Of a DNA stretch of 50,442 bases, positions 9,401 through 16,332 are shown piece by piece. The translations under genes were made by a program, and so were the position numbers. This stretch comes from an uncultured Prochlorococcus sp. (GTDB lineage: Bacteria; Cyanobacteriota; Cyanobacteriia; PCC-6307; Cyanobiaceae): assembly GCA_902594875.1 (NCBI GenBank), contig CACJNU010000014.1, positions 1-50,442 of the forward strand, in the 5' to 3' direction. Below the pieces are notes generated by a model. It was given only the letters and a program-made list of their open reading frames with translations, was not told the DNA's origin and ran no database searches. The number at the start of each line of letters is the position of its first letter. Position 1 is the first letter of the stretch.

Positions 9401-10996
9401 GGGGGACAATTACCTGGTCCAAAAGTTGATTCTTACATCGCAAAACTAAGAAATAGTAAACCTGGAGTAGCTTTAATATCTCCTCCCCCGCATCATGATA
9501 TTTATTCAATTGAAGATTTAGCTCAACTTATCCACGACTTACACCAAGTTCATCCAAAAGCGAAAGTAAGCGTTAAGCTTGTTTCTGAAATTGGTATAGG
9601 CACTATTGCTGCTGGAGTAAGCAAAGCTAATGCAGATGTAATTCAAATATCAGGTCATGACGGAGGTACAGGTGCTTCACCCCTGAGTTCTATTAAACAT
9701 GCAGGGTTACCATGGGAACTTGGTGTTGCTGAGGTTCATAAATCTCTTTTAGAAAATAACTTACGCGAAAGAGTAATTTTAAGAACTGATGGAGGTCTTA
9801 AAACAGGTTGGGACGTAGTTATTGCAGCTTTACTAGGTGCTGAAGAATATGGTTTTGGTTCTGTAGCGATGATTGCTGAAGGATGCATAATGGCTCGGGT
9901 TTGTCATACAAACAAGTGTCCTGTTGGAGTTGCCACTCAAAAAGAAGAATTAAGAAATAGATTTAAAGGTATTCCAGAAAATGTCGTCAATTTTTTCATG
10001 TATATTGCTGAAGAAGTAAGACAGATAATGAGTAGTATCGGTGTTTCTAATATGGAAGAACTGATTGGTAATCAAGAATTTCTTTCTGCAAGAAATATCG
10101 ATCTTCCAAAAACTTCTAATATTGATCTTTCTTCTTTAGTAAATGAACACTCAACCCTTGATAGATCATGGTTAAAACATTTAAAAACTGCCCATAGTAA
10201 TGGTTCTGTATTAGAAGACGAGTTTTTGTCTGATACTAAATTTATAGATTCAATTAAAAATCACGAAATATTAACCAAAGAAATTGAGATAAAAAATACA
10301 GATAGAAGTGTTTGTGCGAAAATATCAGGCGAAATCGCAGAACTTCACGGCAACACTGGCTTCAATGGCGAACTCAACTTAAATTTCAAAGGATATGCAG
10401 GACAAAGCTTTGGTGCCTTTCTATTGAAGGGAATGAATGTTCAATTGATCGGAGAAGCTAATGATTATGTTTGTAAAGGAATGAATGGAGGAATACTCAC
10501 AATAATTCCACCAAAAATAAATGAAATCTCCTCCGAACAAGTCATCCTAGGAAATACTTGTCTTTATGGAGCTACTGGTGGAAAATTATTTGCATTAGGA
10601 AAATCGGGAGAAAGATTTGCGGTTAGAAATAGTGGTGCTATAGCGGTAACAGAAGGAGCAGGTGATCATTGTTGTGAATACATGACTGGTGGGAAAGTAG
10701 TTATTCTAGGTTCAACAGGAAGGAATATTGGTGCGGGCATGACTGGTGGAATAGCTTTTATAATCGATGAAAATAATGATTTAAGTAACAAAGTAAATAA
10801 AGAAATAGTAAGCATTCATCAAATAACTTCATCAAAACAGGAAAATATCTTATTGGAAATTATTAGAGAATATCAAGCAAAAACAAATAGCTTAAAGGCT
10901 GCCAAAATAATTGAAAATTGGTCTCATTTTAAGAGTACTTTCAAATTGATTGTTCCCCCAAGCGAAGAAGAGATGCTTGGTATAAAAAAAATGTAA
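6425..10996 (+). CDS. gltB: Ferredoxin-dependent glutamate synthase (Fd-GOGAT)
   Basis: Large glutamate synthase, 1523 aa, converting glutamine and 2-oxoglutarate to two glutamates with electrons from ferredoxin. It is also called glsF in cyanobacteria. The N-terminal class II amidotransferase domain begins at Cys28 (KDACGVGF) after a 27-residue propeptide that should be cleaved. The FMN-binding synthase domain contains GGKSNSGEGGEDPARF and a 3Fe-4S site with Cys1154, Cys1160 and Cys1165 (CIMARVCHTNKC). The C-terminal GXGXG-type beta-helix (GAGMTGG) is present. No NADPH-binding small subunit gene (gltD) is nearby, so ferredoxin is the likely donor (inference). The downstream YciI-like gene begins directly after the TAA. 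Confidence 0.97.
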   Translation: MGESIKRIVGPYQDSYSPNGIIGEKDACGVGFVANVEGIESNWILKQSLKGLNCMEHRGGCGGDSDSGDGAGILCSIPWGYLEEKINLKNTQGFNRGLGMVFMPNKKEKIEICKLICDEEAEKLKVNKTSWRKVPVNNEILGPLAKANAPFICQWILYVDKKDHKDVEKLFFQLRKRIEKKIRETFKNDVGDCEFYFASLSSQTVVYKGMVRSEILSEFYQDLKEESFKVSFSVYHRRFSTNTLPKWPLAQPMRFLGHNGEINTLLGNINWAKASETHIDDFWGELSNEIKPIVDVNKSDSSNLDATLEINIRSGQPITDSLLKLVPEAFRDQPELEERENIKAFYEYAASLQEAWDGPALLVFADGNFVGATLDRNGLRPARYSITNDGFVIMGSETGVVDLEEERVIEKGRLGPGQMLAVDFHQNRILRNWEVKSEAAQRHDYKNLLSNRTTKIENNEWLKDCKLKDLELLQQQTAYGFSAEDNDLILDSMASLAKEPTYCMGDDIPLAVLSSKPHILYDYFKQRFAQVTNPPIDPLREKLVMSLEMHLGERCTPFEIKNAKPFIHLQSPILNEEELISIKKSKIKSQTISSLFDLEEGIQGLENQLKLICKQSELSIKEGCSLIIISDKGINPKKTFIPPLLAVGAIHHYLLKKEIRLKASLIIETGQCWSTHHLACLIGYGASAVCPWLTFEAGRHWLKHPKTQKLIDSKKINPLSIVDVQENIKKALEDGLRKILSKIGISLLSSYHGAQIFEAVGLGSDLIKIAFDGTTSRIAGITLKELTNETLSIHTKAYPEINLKKLEFLGFVQFRNNGEYHSNNPEMSKVLHSAVKQGPGYAHFETYKKLISNRPTTSLRDLLTINSKRKSIPLKEVESIESICKRFCTGGMSLGALSREAHEVLAVAMNRIGGKSNSGEGGEDPARFNVLNDIDENTQSATLPFIKGLKNGDTACSAIKQIASGRFGVTPEYLRSGKQLEIKMAQGAKPGEGGQLPGPKVDSYIAKLRNSKPGVALISPPPHHDIYSIEDLAQLIHDLHQVHPKAKVSVKLVSEIGIGTIAAGVSKANADVIQISGHDGGTGASPLSSIKHAGLPWELGVAEVHKSLLENNLRERVILRTDGGLKTGWDVVIAALLGAEEYGFGSVAMIAEGCIMARVCHTNKCPVGVATQKEELRNRFKGIPENVVNFFMYIAEEVRQIMSSIGVSNMEELIGNQEFLSARNIDLPKTSNIDLSSLVNEHSTLDRSWLKHLKTAHSNGSVLEDEFLSDTKFIDSIKNHEILTKEIEIKNTDRSVCAKISGEIAELHGNTGFNGELNLNFKGYAGQSFGAFLLKGMNVQLIGEANDYVCKGMNGGILTIIPPKINEISSEQVILGNTCLYGATGGKLFALGKSGERFAVRNSGAIAVTEGAGDHCCEYMTGGKVVILGSTGRNIGAGMTGGIAFIIDENNDLSNKVNKEIVSIHQITSSKQENILLEIIREYQAKTNSLKAAKIIENWSHFKSTFKLIVPPSEEEMLGIKKM

Positions 10997-11290
10997 ATGC
11001 CTTTCTTTGTAAAAACTGAAATTATAAAAAAGGAATACTTAATTAATAATGATTTAAAACGAAAAATAATTATCGAACATATTGATTGGGTAAAAAAATT
11101 AAAAAAAGAGGGAATTAATATAAAAAGTGGCTTTTTGGTAGATGAGTTAAGTAGGCCAGGTGACGGGGGATTACTTATTCTTGAGATGAATAATTATAGA
11201 AATGCACTAAAAATAATTAAGAATGATCCAATGATTAAAAATGATCTAGTTGAATGGAAATTAAATGAGTGGGTAGATCCAGATAAATGA
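10997..11290 (+). CDS. YciI-like small protein
   Basis: A 97-aa protein of the YCII-related (dimeric alpha-beta barrel) type. The features are EHIDWVKKLKKEG near residue 30, the DELSRPGDGGLLILE strand and a NDPMIKNDLVEWKLNEW ending, which matches the family pattern in which an Asp-Pro follows the second helix. Biochemical function is unknown for most of the family. The ATG follows the gltB TAA with no spacer (TAAATG), so translation by termination-reinitiation is likely. This suggests a role linked to nitrogen assimilation, but no direct evidence is visible. It converges on lipA with 6 nt between them. Confidence 0.8.
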   Translation: MPFFVKTEIIKKEYLINNDLKRKIIIEHIDWVKKLKKEGINIKSGFLVDELSRPGDGGLLILEMNNYRNALKIIKNDPMIKNDLVEWKLNEWVDPDK

Positions 11291-11296
11291 ATATAA

Positions 11297-12190
11297 CTAT
11301 CTTGGATACTTTTTCATAAGTTTTTGAATCTCTTCAGCATGGTAGCTACTACGAGTTAAAGGAGAACTAACAACTTGCATGAAGTTTAAATCTTTTTCCC
11401 CGAACGCTTTAAAGTAGTTAAATTTTGAGGGACTTACAAATCTTTTAACAGGTAAATGATTAGGTCCAGGAGATAAATATTGGCCAATAGTAACAATATC
11501 AACGAAATTACTTTTTAAATCCGTAAGCAGACTTAAGACCTCCTCGTCTTTTTCCCCTAAACCAAGCATGAATCCTGACTTTGTATAAACTTTAGGAGAA
11601 TATTCTCTGGTTCTTTTGAGCAACTCAAGAGTTCTTTCGTATTTACCCTGAGGTCTTACTTTTTTATATAGCGAAGGAACAGTCTCAATATTATGGTTTA
11701 AAACGTTTGGATTTGAATCAAGAACTTTTTCAAGAGCTTTCCAGTTGCCACAAAAATCAGGAATTAAAAGCTCAATTGTAGTTTCAGGAGATTTTTCTCT
11801 TATTTGATGAACACATTGAAAAAATTGAGATGCACCACCATCCTCAAGATCGTCTCTATTAACTGATGTGATTACAACATGCTTAAGCTGCATTCTAAAA
11901 ACAGCTTCGGCTAGACGATATGGTTCAGTTGGGTCTAAGTCTCTCTTAGATCTATCAAAATCAATATCGCAATATGGACATGCCCTAGTGCAACCAGGAC
12001 CCATTATGAGGAAAGTTGCAGTTCCACTAGCAAAACATTCGCCGATATTTGGACAGCTTGCTTCTTGACATACGGTATTAAGGTTTAAATCATTTAATAA
12101 ATTTGCAGTATTACCAATTCGCTCAACTTGTGGAGCTTTGACCCTTAACCATTCAGGTTTTGAAATTAAACTATTAGGATTATTAGTCAC
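11297..12190 (-). CDS. lipA: Lipoyl synthase
   Basis: Radical SAM enzyme that inserts two sulfurs into protein-bound octanoyl groups, 297 aa. Both cluster motifs are intact: the auxiliary 4Fe-4S motif [12 protein letters not shown] (CX4CX5C) and the radical SAM motif CTRACPYC (CX3CX2C). The segment [18 protein letters not shown] is also typical. Near its C-terminus is [12 protein letters not shown], including the RSSYHA segment known in LipA. The partner lipB is not in the window. The gene converges on the YciI-like gene and diverges from the recombinase-like gene. Confidence 0.97.
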   Translation of the reverse strand: MTNNPNSLISKPEWLRVKAPQVERIGNTANLLNDLNLNTVCQEASCPNIGECFASGTATFLIMGPGCTRACPYCDIDFDRSKRDLDPTEPYRLAEAVFRMQLKHVVITSVNRDDLEDGGASQFFQCVHQIREKSPETTIELLIPDFCGNWKALEKVLDSNPNVLNHNIETVPSLYKKVRPQGKYERTLELLKRTREYSPKVYTKSGFMLGLGEKDEEVLSLLTDLKSNFVDIVTIGQYLSPGPNHLPVKRFVSPSKFNYFKAFGEKDLNFMQVVSSPLTRSSYHAEEIQKLMKKYPR

Positions 12191-12446
12191 TTTAAATTTT
12201 CTTAACCTGCATTTTTATTTTACTAAAAACAAGATGAATTAACTATTTATAAATTCAAAGACGAAGCTCATTCAACAGAAGTAAATAAATAATTGAATTC
12301 AAATAATCCTTCTGCAATTTAGAAAATCTTAATTAAATTTACTCGTTACATAACTTTCTTGTTTCATTAACTAAAATTAAATTAGATTTCATAACGTTAT
12401 TTTTAATACAGATATCAGAACATAATAATTTCTAATAATATAGTAG

Positions 12447-12462
12447 AAGTATTGTAATACTT
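12447..12462. repeat. 16-bp palindrome upstream of the recombinase-like gene
   Basis: AAGTATT-GT-AATACTT, perfect 7-bp arms, starting 2 nt downstream of a possible -10 (TATAGT, 12439-12444) and 71 nt before the gene start. The position suits an operator for a dimeric helix-turn-helix protein, possibly the neighbouring gene product itself (inference). Confidence 0.55.
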
Positions 12463-12492
12463 ACACTATTTTGTACTAAAAAGTGTTTTTTT
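12463..12492 (+). terminator. Terminator-like hairpin in a leader
   Basis: An imperfect 24-nt inverted repeat (ACACT at one end, AGTGT at the other, 10 of 12 pairs, centre GTAC) is followed directly by seven T residues. On the plus strand it has the layout of a weak intrinsic terminator or attenuator 41 nt before the recombinase-like gene. The stem is mostly A-T, so efficiency is doubtful. Confidence 0.35.
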
Positions 12493-12533
12493 AATTATTT
12501 TTTGATACAGTAAAAAATATATGTAATAAAACA

Positions 12534-13157
12534 TTGACTTTTAAATTTAAAAGAAAACGTATTTTATTATCGGAAAAGAATAAAAACTCTAAAGCAATAG
12601 GTTATGCTAGAGCTACTCACAACGAATATGAATATTTAGAAGAGCAAATAAAAATTTTAAAGCAAGAGGGTTGCAGTTTAGTGTTCTCTGAATTTATAAG
12701 TTTAGATGAAGAAATCAAACCCCAACTCAATAAAGCTATAAATTCCTTATCAAAAGGCGATCAATTAATAATAACTCAGCTTGATCGAGCATTTAAAAAT
12801 AAAAAAGAATGTTTGATAACAATAAATAAACTTATTAATAAGAATATTCAATTACGAACATTGACTGGTTTTTTTACTGCTAATGAATCTTCTAATGCAA
12901 ATTTTTCAATTTTTAAGATTCTATATGAATTAGATAATTTAGAAGACAAAAGTTTAGGTGAAAGAAAAAAAGAACAACTATTACGCAGAAAATTATCTGG
13001 AAATAATTTGGGAGGCAGGCCTAAAATAAGTCCTTTAAAAGAATCTTTAGTAATCAGATTGCGTAATGAAGGATATTCATATCGATCAATCAGAACACAA
13101 ACTGGAATTGCATTATCGACAATTAGGAGAGTGATTTTGGAGGGAGAGTTAACATAA
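12534..13157 (+). CDS. Serine recombinase (resolvase) homologue with altered catalytic residues
   Basis: A 207-aa protein with the small serine recombinase layout: an N-terminal resolvase domain (about residues 20-150) and a C-terminal Hin-like helix-turn-helix (about 160-205, beginning GGRPKISPLKES). Aligned by eye to gamma-delta resolvase, Tyr24-Ala25-Arg26 matches the YAR motif and Asp84-Arg85 the LDR motif. The nucleophile Ser10 is replaced by Thr28, Arg45 by Lys62 and Arg71 by Lys88. Strand exchange is therefore unlikely, and a DNA-binding or regulatory role is more plausible (inference). The start is TTG; no in-frame ATG gives a complete domain. No cognate crossover site or transposase is nearby. 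A 68-aa gene follows 1 nt after the stop. Confidence 0.8.
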   Translation: MTFKFKRKRILLSEKNKNSKAIGYARATHNEYEYLEEQIKILKQEGCSLVFSEFISLDEEIKPQLNKAINSLSKGDQLIITQLDRAFKNKKECLITINKLINKNIQLRTLTGFFTANESSNANFSIFKILYELDNLEDKSLGERKKEQLLRRKLSGNNLGGRPKISPLKESLVIRLRNEGYSYRSIRTQTGIALSTIRRVILEGELT

Positions 13158-13158
13158 A

Positions 13159-13365
13159 ATGATGAAGAAAGAAATTGAAAATTTAATAAAAGAAAATTTT
13201 AAAGATACCGCATTGCGTATTTATGAATTAGATAATGAAGATAGAAAAAGTTTGTTAGCAGAATATAGAGAATGGATTATGAATGATTTAGATTTTGAAG
13301 AAGTAATGATGCTACCTTATGAAGCATATACTGACAAATTAGATTCTAATTTCTTAGAAGATTAA
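13159..13365 (+). CDS. Small acidic hypothetical protein
   Basis: A 68-aa protein, not recognised. It is rich in Glu and Asp and is predicted to be mostly helical, with repeated Leu and Ile that could form a short coiled segment; no Cys, no signal peptide and no membrane helix. Two ATG codons stand side by side (13159 and 13162). The first lies 1 nt after the recombinase-like stop, which argues for translational coupling and a shared function. It converges on the beta-lactamase-fold gene with 2 nt between the stops. The acidic character would fit a protein that contacts the basic upstream product, but that is speculation. Confidence 0.65.
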   Translation: MMKKEIENLIKENFKDTALRIYELDNEDRKSLLAEYREWIMNDLDFEEVMMLPYEAYTDKLDSNFLED

Positions 13366-13367
13366 TT

Positions 13368-14276
13368 TTAGTCCTCAATAGTATATCTCTTATTAAAATC
13401 GTATACTTCTTTTGCTATAAACGGTAAAAGGGAAGAATCTTTGGAATATTTCTCTCCATTACAAAAAACTACTAATAAAGTTTGTAGAGATTGATTATTA
13501 ATCCACCAAGCTGAATCATGTCTAACTTCAGACATTAAGCCTGCTTTACTCCAAAGATTAATGCTTTCTGGTAATCCTTCACCCAAAAAACCATCTATTT
13601 GATTAAGAGAATCCTTTTTAAGAACAACTTTATTTAAATTTCTTTTTAAAAAACTTCGTAAATTTAAATTATTTTCTTGATAATCAATATGAATCATAAT
13701 TTCCTCCAAAACCCTTGCGGCTGAATCAGAGTTCATAGCATTTCTATTTTTATTATCATATCCATAAAATTCTTTCTCACGACCAAATGGTCCATCATCC
13801 CAAGTCTTCTGACAGCAATTTATACCAACCAATTCTTTCCAATTTAAATCATTTAGCCAATCATTTATTATACTTCTTTGGTATTTCCAATTTTCCCATG
13901 GCTCGCCTTCAATACGAGGTCCACTTGTTGTTCCAGTAAGTAAATCAATTAAAAAGCTTGTTGCATTATTACTGGAGAAAGACAACATTTTCCCTACAGC
14001 ATCAATAATTTCATCTGATAATAATAAACTTCCTTTTTTAATCCAATAAAATACCGCAAGGCCATAAACTAACTTGACTATGCTGGCAGGGTAAACCATT
14101 TTTTTATTATTAATGCCAGTTCCAAAACCTTTAAATACACTTTTATTTTCACTTTTATAATTAATCCAAGTTATCGAAATATCTTCTCTTGAAAAATCTT
14201 TATTATTAGAGCATATTTTCCTTAAAATATCATTTAAGGCTAGGCCCATCTCCTTACTTAAATAGTAAAAGGACAT
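13368..14276 (-). CDS. Class A beta-lactamase-fold serine hydrolase
   Basis: A 302-aa protein with the three motifs of penicillin-recognising serine enzymes in order: S65-x-x-K68 (YPASIVKL), S102-N-N104 in place of SDN (FSSNNATSF), and K-A-G in place of KTG (LWSKAGLMSE). Whether it hydrolyses beta-lactams or acts on peptidoglycan or other amides cannot be told. No signal peptide or membrane helix is visible, unusual for this fold. The start is uncertain: the first ATG is at 14276, and a second in-frame ATG at residue 10 has AAGGAG directly before it. It diverges from the NlpC/P60 gene with only 3 nt between start codons, so each promoter must lie inside the other gene. Confidence 0.8.
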   Translation of the reverse strand: MSFYYLSKEMGLALNDILRKICSNNKDFSREDISITWINYKSENKSVFKGFGTGINNKKMVYPASIVKLVYGLAVFYWIKKGSLLLSDEIIDAVGKMLSFSSNNATSFLIDLLTGTTSGPRIEGEPWENWKYQRSIINDWLNDLNWKELVGINCCQKTWDDGPFGREKEFYGYDNKNRNAMNSDSAARVLEEIMIHIDYQENNLNLRSFLKRNLNKVVLKKDSLNQIDGFLGEGLPESINLWSKAGLMSEVRHDSAWWINNQSLQTLLVVFCNGEKYSKDSSLLPFIAKEVYDFNKRYTIED

Positions 14277-14279
14277 TGT

Positions 14280-15038
14280 ATGAAAATTTATAAAAATCCT
14301 ATCTCACTATTTAAACAAACTAATTTTTCAAAAACTATTTGGTGGCAATTAAAAGTTAATATTTCGGGATATCAAAATGAAACAGAAGATAAATTAGTTA
14401 CTGAAATATTTAAAAATAGAATTTTTAGACTTATTTATCCAAATATCTATCAAAACAACCATAAATTTTCAAGAATACTAGTTCAATTATATGAAGATGG
14501 TTACGTCTGCTGGATAAATTTAGATGGATTAATTATTGAGCAATACGAATTCAAAAAAAATAACAGTTTAAAAAATGAACACTTCTTTATAAAAGATAAA
14601 GTTAACTCAATTTTAAAATGGATCAAGGATCAATCTGAGTTAAATAATGAATATCTTTGGGGAGGCACATTAGGACCCAATTTTGATTGTTCTGGATTAA
14701 TTCAGACTGCTTTTTTAAAGCATCAAATTTATATACCTCGAGACTCTTTTCAAATAAAAAGTTTTTGTAAGCACCTTTTTTATTACAAAGAATCGTATGC
14801 GGCTCTACGACCTGGCGATCTTTTATTTTTTGGAAATGAAGAAAAATGTGATCATATTGGTATCTACAAAGAAGACGGATTCTATTACCATAGCTCTGGT
14901 ATGGATTTTGGCAGAAATGGAATAGGATTAGATACCCTTAAAAAGTCTAATGATAAAATCTCATTGCATTATAAATCTAAACTAATTTCGGCAGGAAGAG
15001 TAGTTAAAAATTATAGATGGGACCGCACTATACGTTAA
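14280..15038 (+). CDS. NlpC/P60 family cell-wall peptidase
   Basis: Cysteine peptidase of 252 aa, probably cleaving the gamma-D-glutamyl-diamino acid bond in peptidoglycan peptides. The catalytic Cys137 (PNFDCSGLIQ), His192 (CDHIGIY) and a third polar residue His204 (YYHSSG) are in the usual order. Residues about 30-95 look like a bacterial SH3-type domain, as in the cyanobacterial AvPCP and NpPCP enzymes. No signal peptide is seen, which suggests cytosolic recycling of muropeptides or a non-classical route. The start is supported by AAAAGGA at 14267-14273, 6 nt before the ATG. It is transcribed away from the beta-lactamase-fold gene and converges on psaL. Confidence 0.88.
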   Translation: MKIYKNPISLFKQTNFSKTIWWQLKVNISGYQNETEDKLVTEIFKNRIFRLIYPNIYQNNHKFSRILVQLYEDGYVCWINLDGLIIEQYEFKKNNSLKNEHFFIKDKVNSILKWIKDQSELNNEYLWGGTLGPNFDCSGLIQTAFLKHQIYIPRDSFQIKSFCKHLFYYKESYAALRPGDLLFFGNEEKCDHIGIYKEDGFYYHSSGMDFGRNGIGLDTLKKSNDKISLHYKSKLISAGRVVKNYRWDRTIR

Positions 15039-15102
15039 TTAATAAAGGTATCCTTTAAATTTGAAATTAAATTTAAATGTTACTTATTCTTTTATTTAGA
15101 AA

Positions 15103-15702
15103 TTAACCAGCAGTCCAAATATTTTTAATGATTGGCATTATGGTATCTAAGTGTAATGTCCCAACAAGTAACCAAGCAAAAACAGCTCCTCCACATCCTC
15201 CTAACCAAAATCCACTTGTAAAATCAGCCCACCCAGCTCTTGTAAATAAGTCCTTTGGCGGATTATTAACAGTTGCATCGGGAGGTTGAACATTAGGTGC
15301 TTTACCAGGTGCATTGTATAGAACAAAAAGTGCTGTCAAAATATGAACAGCTCCAATAGTAGCGAGAAGGCCAGCTGTTAGGGCAAATTCAGAATTTCTT
15401 AATGGGCCAGTCATGGTAAAAGGTCCGTATAGAAGATATCCAAAAGCTGCTCCAGTTTCTAAACCTCTAAAATTAGGGGAAATACCTTCTCTGTAAAAAG
15501 GTAAATTATTTATAAAAGCTTTTGTAAAATAACCACTATTAACTGGAGTAGCTAAATTACCAACACAAGGATCAGCAACTGTTTTTACTGCCCATTGTTC
15601 TGCTACGCCAATATCATTTGGTTGCACAGAAGTATCTATGTATTTCTCATCAAACTTAATAGAACTTGTTGATTCGGAGAATGATTTTTGAAAGTCGCTC
15701 AT
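15103..15702 (-). CDS. psaL: Photosystem I subunit XI
   Basis: PsaL, membrane subunit that forms the trimer contact of cyanobacterial photosystem I, 199 aa with about three transmembrane helices. Recognisable segments are [37 protein letters not shown] and the C-terminal [20 protein letters not shown]. It lies 27 nt downstream of psaI on the minus strand, forming a psaI-psaL pair. The N-terminus carries about 35 extra polar residues before the conserved part, as is common in marine picocyanobacteria. Confidence 0.97.
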   Translation of the reverse strand: MSDFQKSFSESTSSIKFDEKYIDTSVQPNDIGVAEQWAVKTVADPCVGNLATPVNSGYFTKAFINNLPFYREGISPNFRGLETGAAFGYLLYGPFTMTGPLRNSEFALTAGLLATIGAVHILTALFVLYNAPGKAPNVQPPDATVNNPPKDLFTRAGWADFTSGFWLGGCGGAVFAWLLVGTLHLDTIMPIIKNIWTAG

Positions 15703-15729
15703 TTTTTTAGTAGTTTAGTGTTTGATAAT

Positions 15730-15843
15730 TTATTCAGTTGCTGTAATTAATCTTCCAATCAATACGATAAAAACAGCAGGCATTGCTATACCAATTAATG
15801 GAACAAAAATTGAGGGTAAAAGGCTTGGTAAATCAGATGGCAT
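15730..15843 (-). CDS. psaI: Photosystem I subunit VIII
   Basis: A 37-aa single-helix protein read directly from the minus strand: MPSDLPSLLPSIFVPLIGIA, then a hydrophobic helix ending GRLITATE and TAA. PSIFVPLIGIAMPA is the typical PsaI start of the membrane helix. PsaI sits next to PsaL and PsaM in the trimerisation domain of photosystem I, and the gene stands directly before psaL. A perfect 10-bp tandem repeat lies 3 nt upstream of the start codon. Confidence 0.93.
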   Translation of the reverse strand: MPSDLPSLLPSIFVPLIGIAMPAVFIVLIGRLITATE

Positions 15844-15846
15844 AGT

Positions 15847-15866
15847 TCTTTAAACATCTTTAAACA
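15847..15866. repeat. Perfect 10-bp tandem repeat before psaI
   Basis: TCTTTAAACA occurs twice in direct succession on the plus strand, ending 3 nt from the psaI start codon. The period of 10 bp equals that of the HLR1 element bound by RpaB in other cyanobacteria, but each half-site matches that consensus only partly, so the identification is weak. Its position suggests action on translation initiation or on a promoter very close to the gene. Confidence 0.5.
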
Positions 15867-15935
15867 CTTTAGTATTTATCAACGAAATAATGTTAATTTT
15901 ATTAATGGATGATATAAAAATTATTAACTTTTTAC

Positions 15936-16328
15936 ATGTTAAATTTTTTCGCAATTTTACTTATTATTTTTATAGGAATATTACTTCTAGTATTTAAAAA
16001 AAGAAGCTTTAAAAAGTTAATAAATCAAAGCAATTTAAATTCTATTAAATTAAAGAAAAATAAAAAAAGTAATAATAAATTTCTATCTAAAAAAAATATT
16101 TATTTATACAATCACGAAGAAAAAAAGTACTCAGTATTTTATAAAAATTCTCAAAGAAATAAAATGATTCATCTTTTTCAAGGTGATACAGAAAAAAAAT
16201 TAAAGGCATTAAAAATTGCGGAAGAATTGGCAGATAAATCAACATTACCAATTTTGCGAAAAGGCTTAAGAGATATTTCTCCTGAAGTCGTTAAAATTTC
16301 AGCTTTATTAATAAGACAGTTCAAATAA
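15936..16328 (+). CDS. Membrane-anchored basic protein with HEAT-like C-terminus
   Basis: A 130-aa protein, not recognised as a named family. Residues 1-21 form one hydrophobic helix (MLNFFAILLIIFIGILLLVF). A strongly basic linker of about 45 residues rich in Lys and Asn follows. The last 45 residues (KALKIAEELADKSTLPILRK and GLRDISPEVVKISALLIRQF) resemble a pair of HEAT or PBS-lyase-like helices. The likely topology is membrane anchor with a cytoplasmic tail. It diverges from psaI and converges on the glycosyltransferase with 4 nt between. A link to photosystem I is suggested only by location. Confidence 0.75.
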   Translation: MLNFFAILLIIFIGILLLVFKKRSFKKLINQSNLNSIKLKKNKKSNNKFLSKKNIYLYNHEEKKYSVFYKNSQRNKMIHLFQGDTEKKLKALKIAEELADKSTLPILRKGLRDISPEVVKISALLIRQFK

Positions 16329-16332
16329 AAAA

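Larger units (their letters stand above)
12191..12533. other. 343-nt intergenic region with palindromes, lipA / recombinase-like
   Basis: No convincing ORF or tRNA. The left two thirds is plain A+T-rich sequence presumably holding the lipA promoter. The right third contains a TATAGT (12439-12444), the palindrome at 12447-12462 and a hairpin with a T-run at 12463-12492. The layout suggests a regulated leader for the recombinase-like gene, or a small RNA ending at the T-run; neither is proven. Confidence 0.5.

Noticed and set aside
12534..13365. Complete mobile element around the recombinase-like gene
   Set aside because: No terminal inverted repeats, no target duplication, no transposase and no crossover site could be seen, and the flanking genes are intact housekeeping genes.
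15044..15076. Short inverted repeats between the NlpC/P60 gene and psaL
   Set aside because: AAAGG-TAT-CCTTT and TTAAATTT/AAATTTAA could be terminator stems, but they are short or only A-T and have no T-run in either direction.
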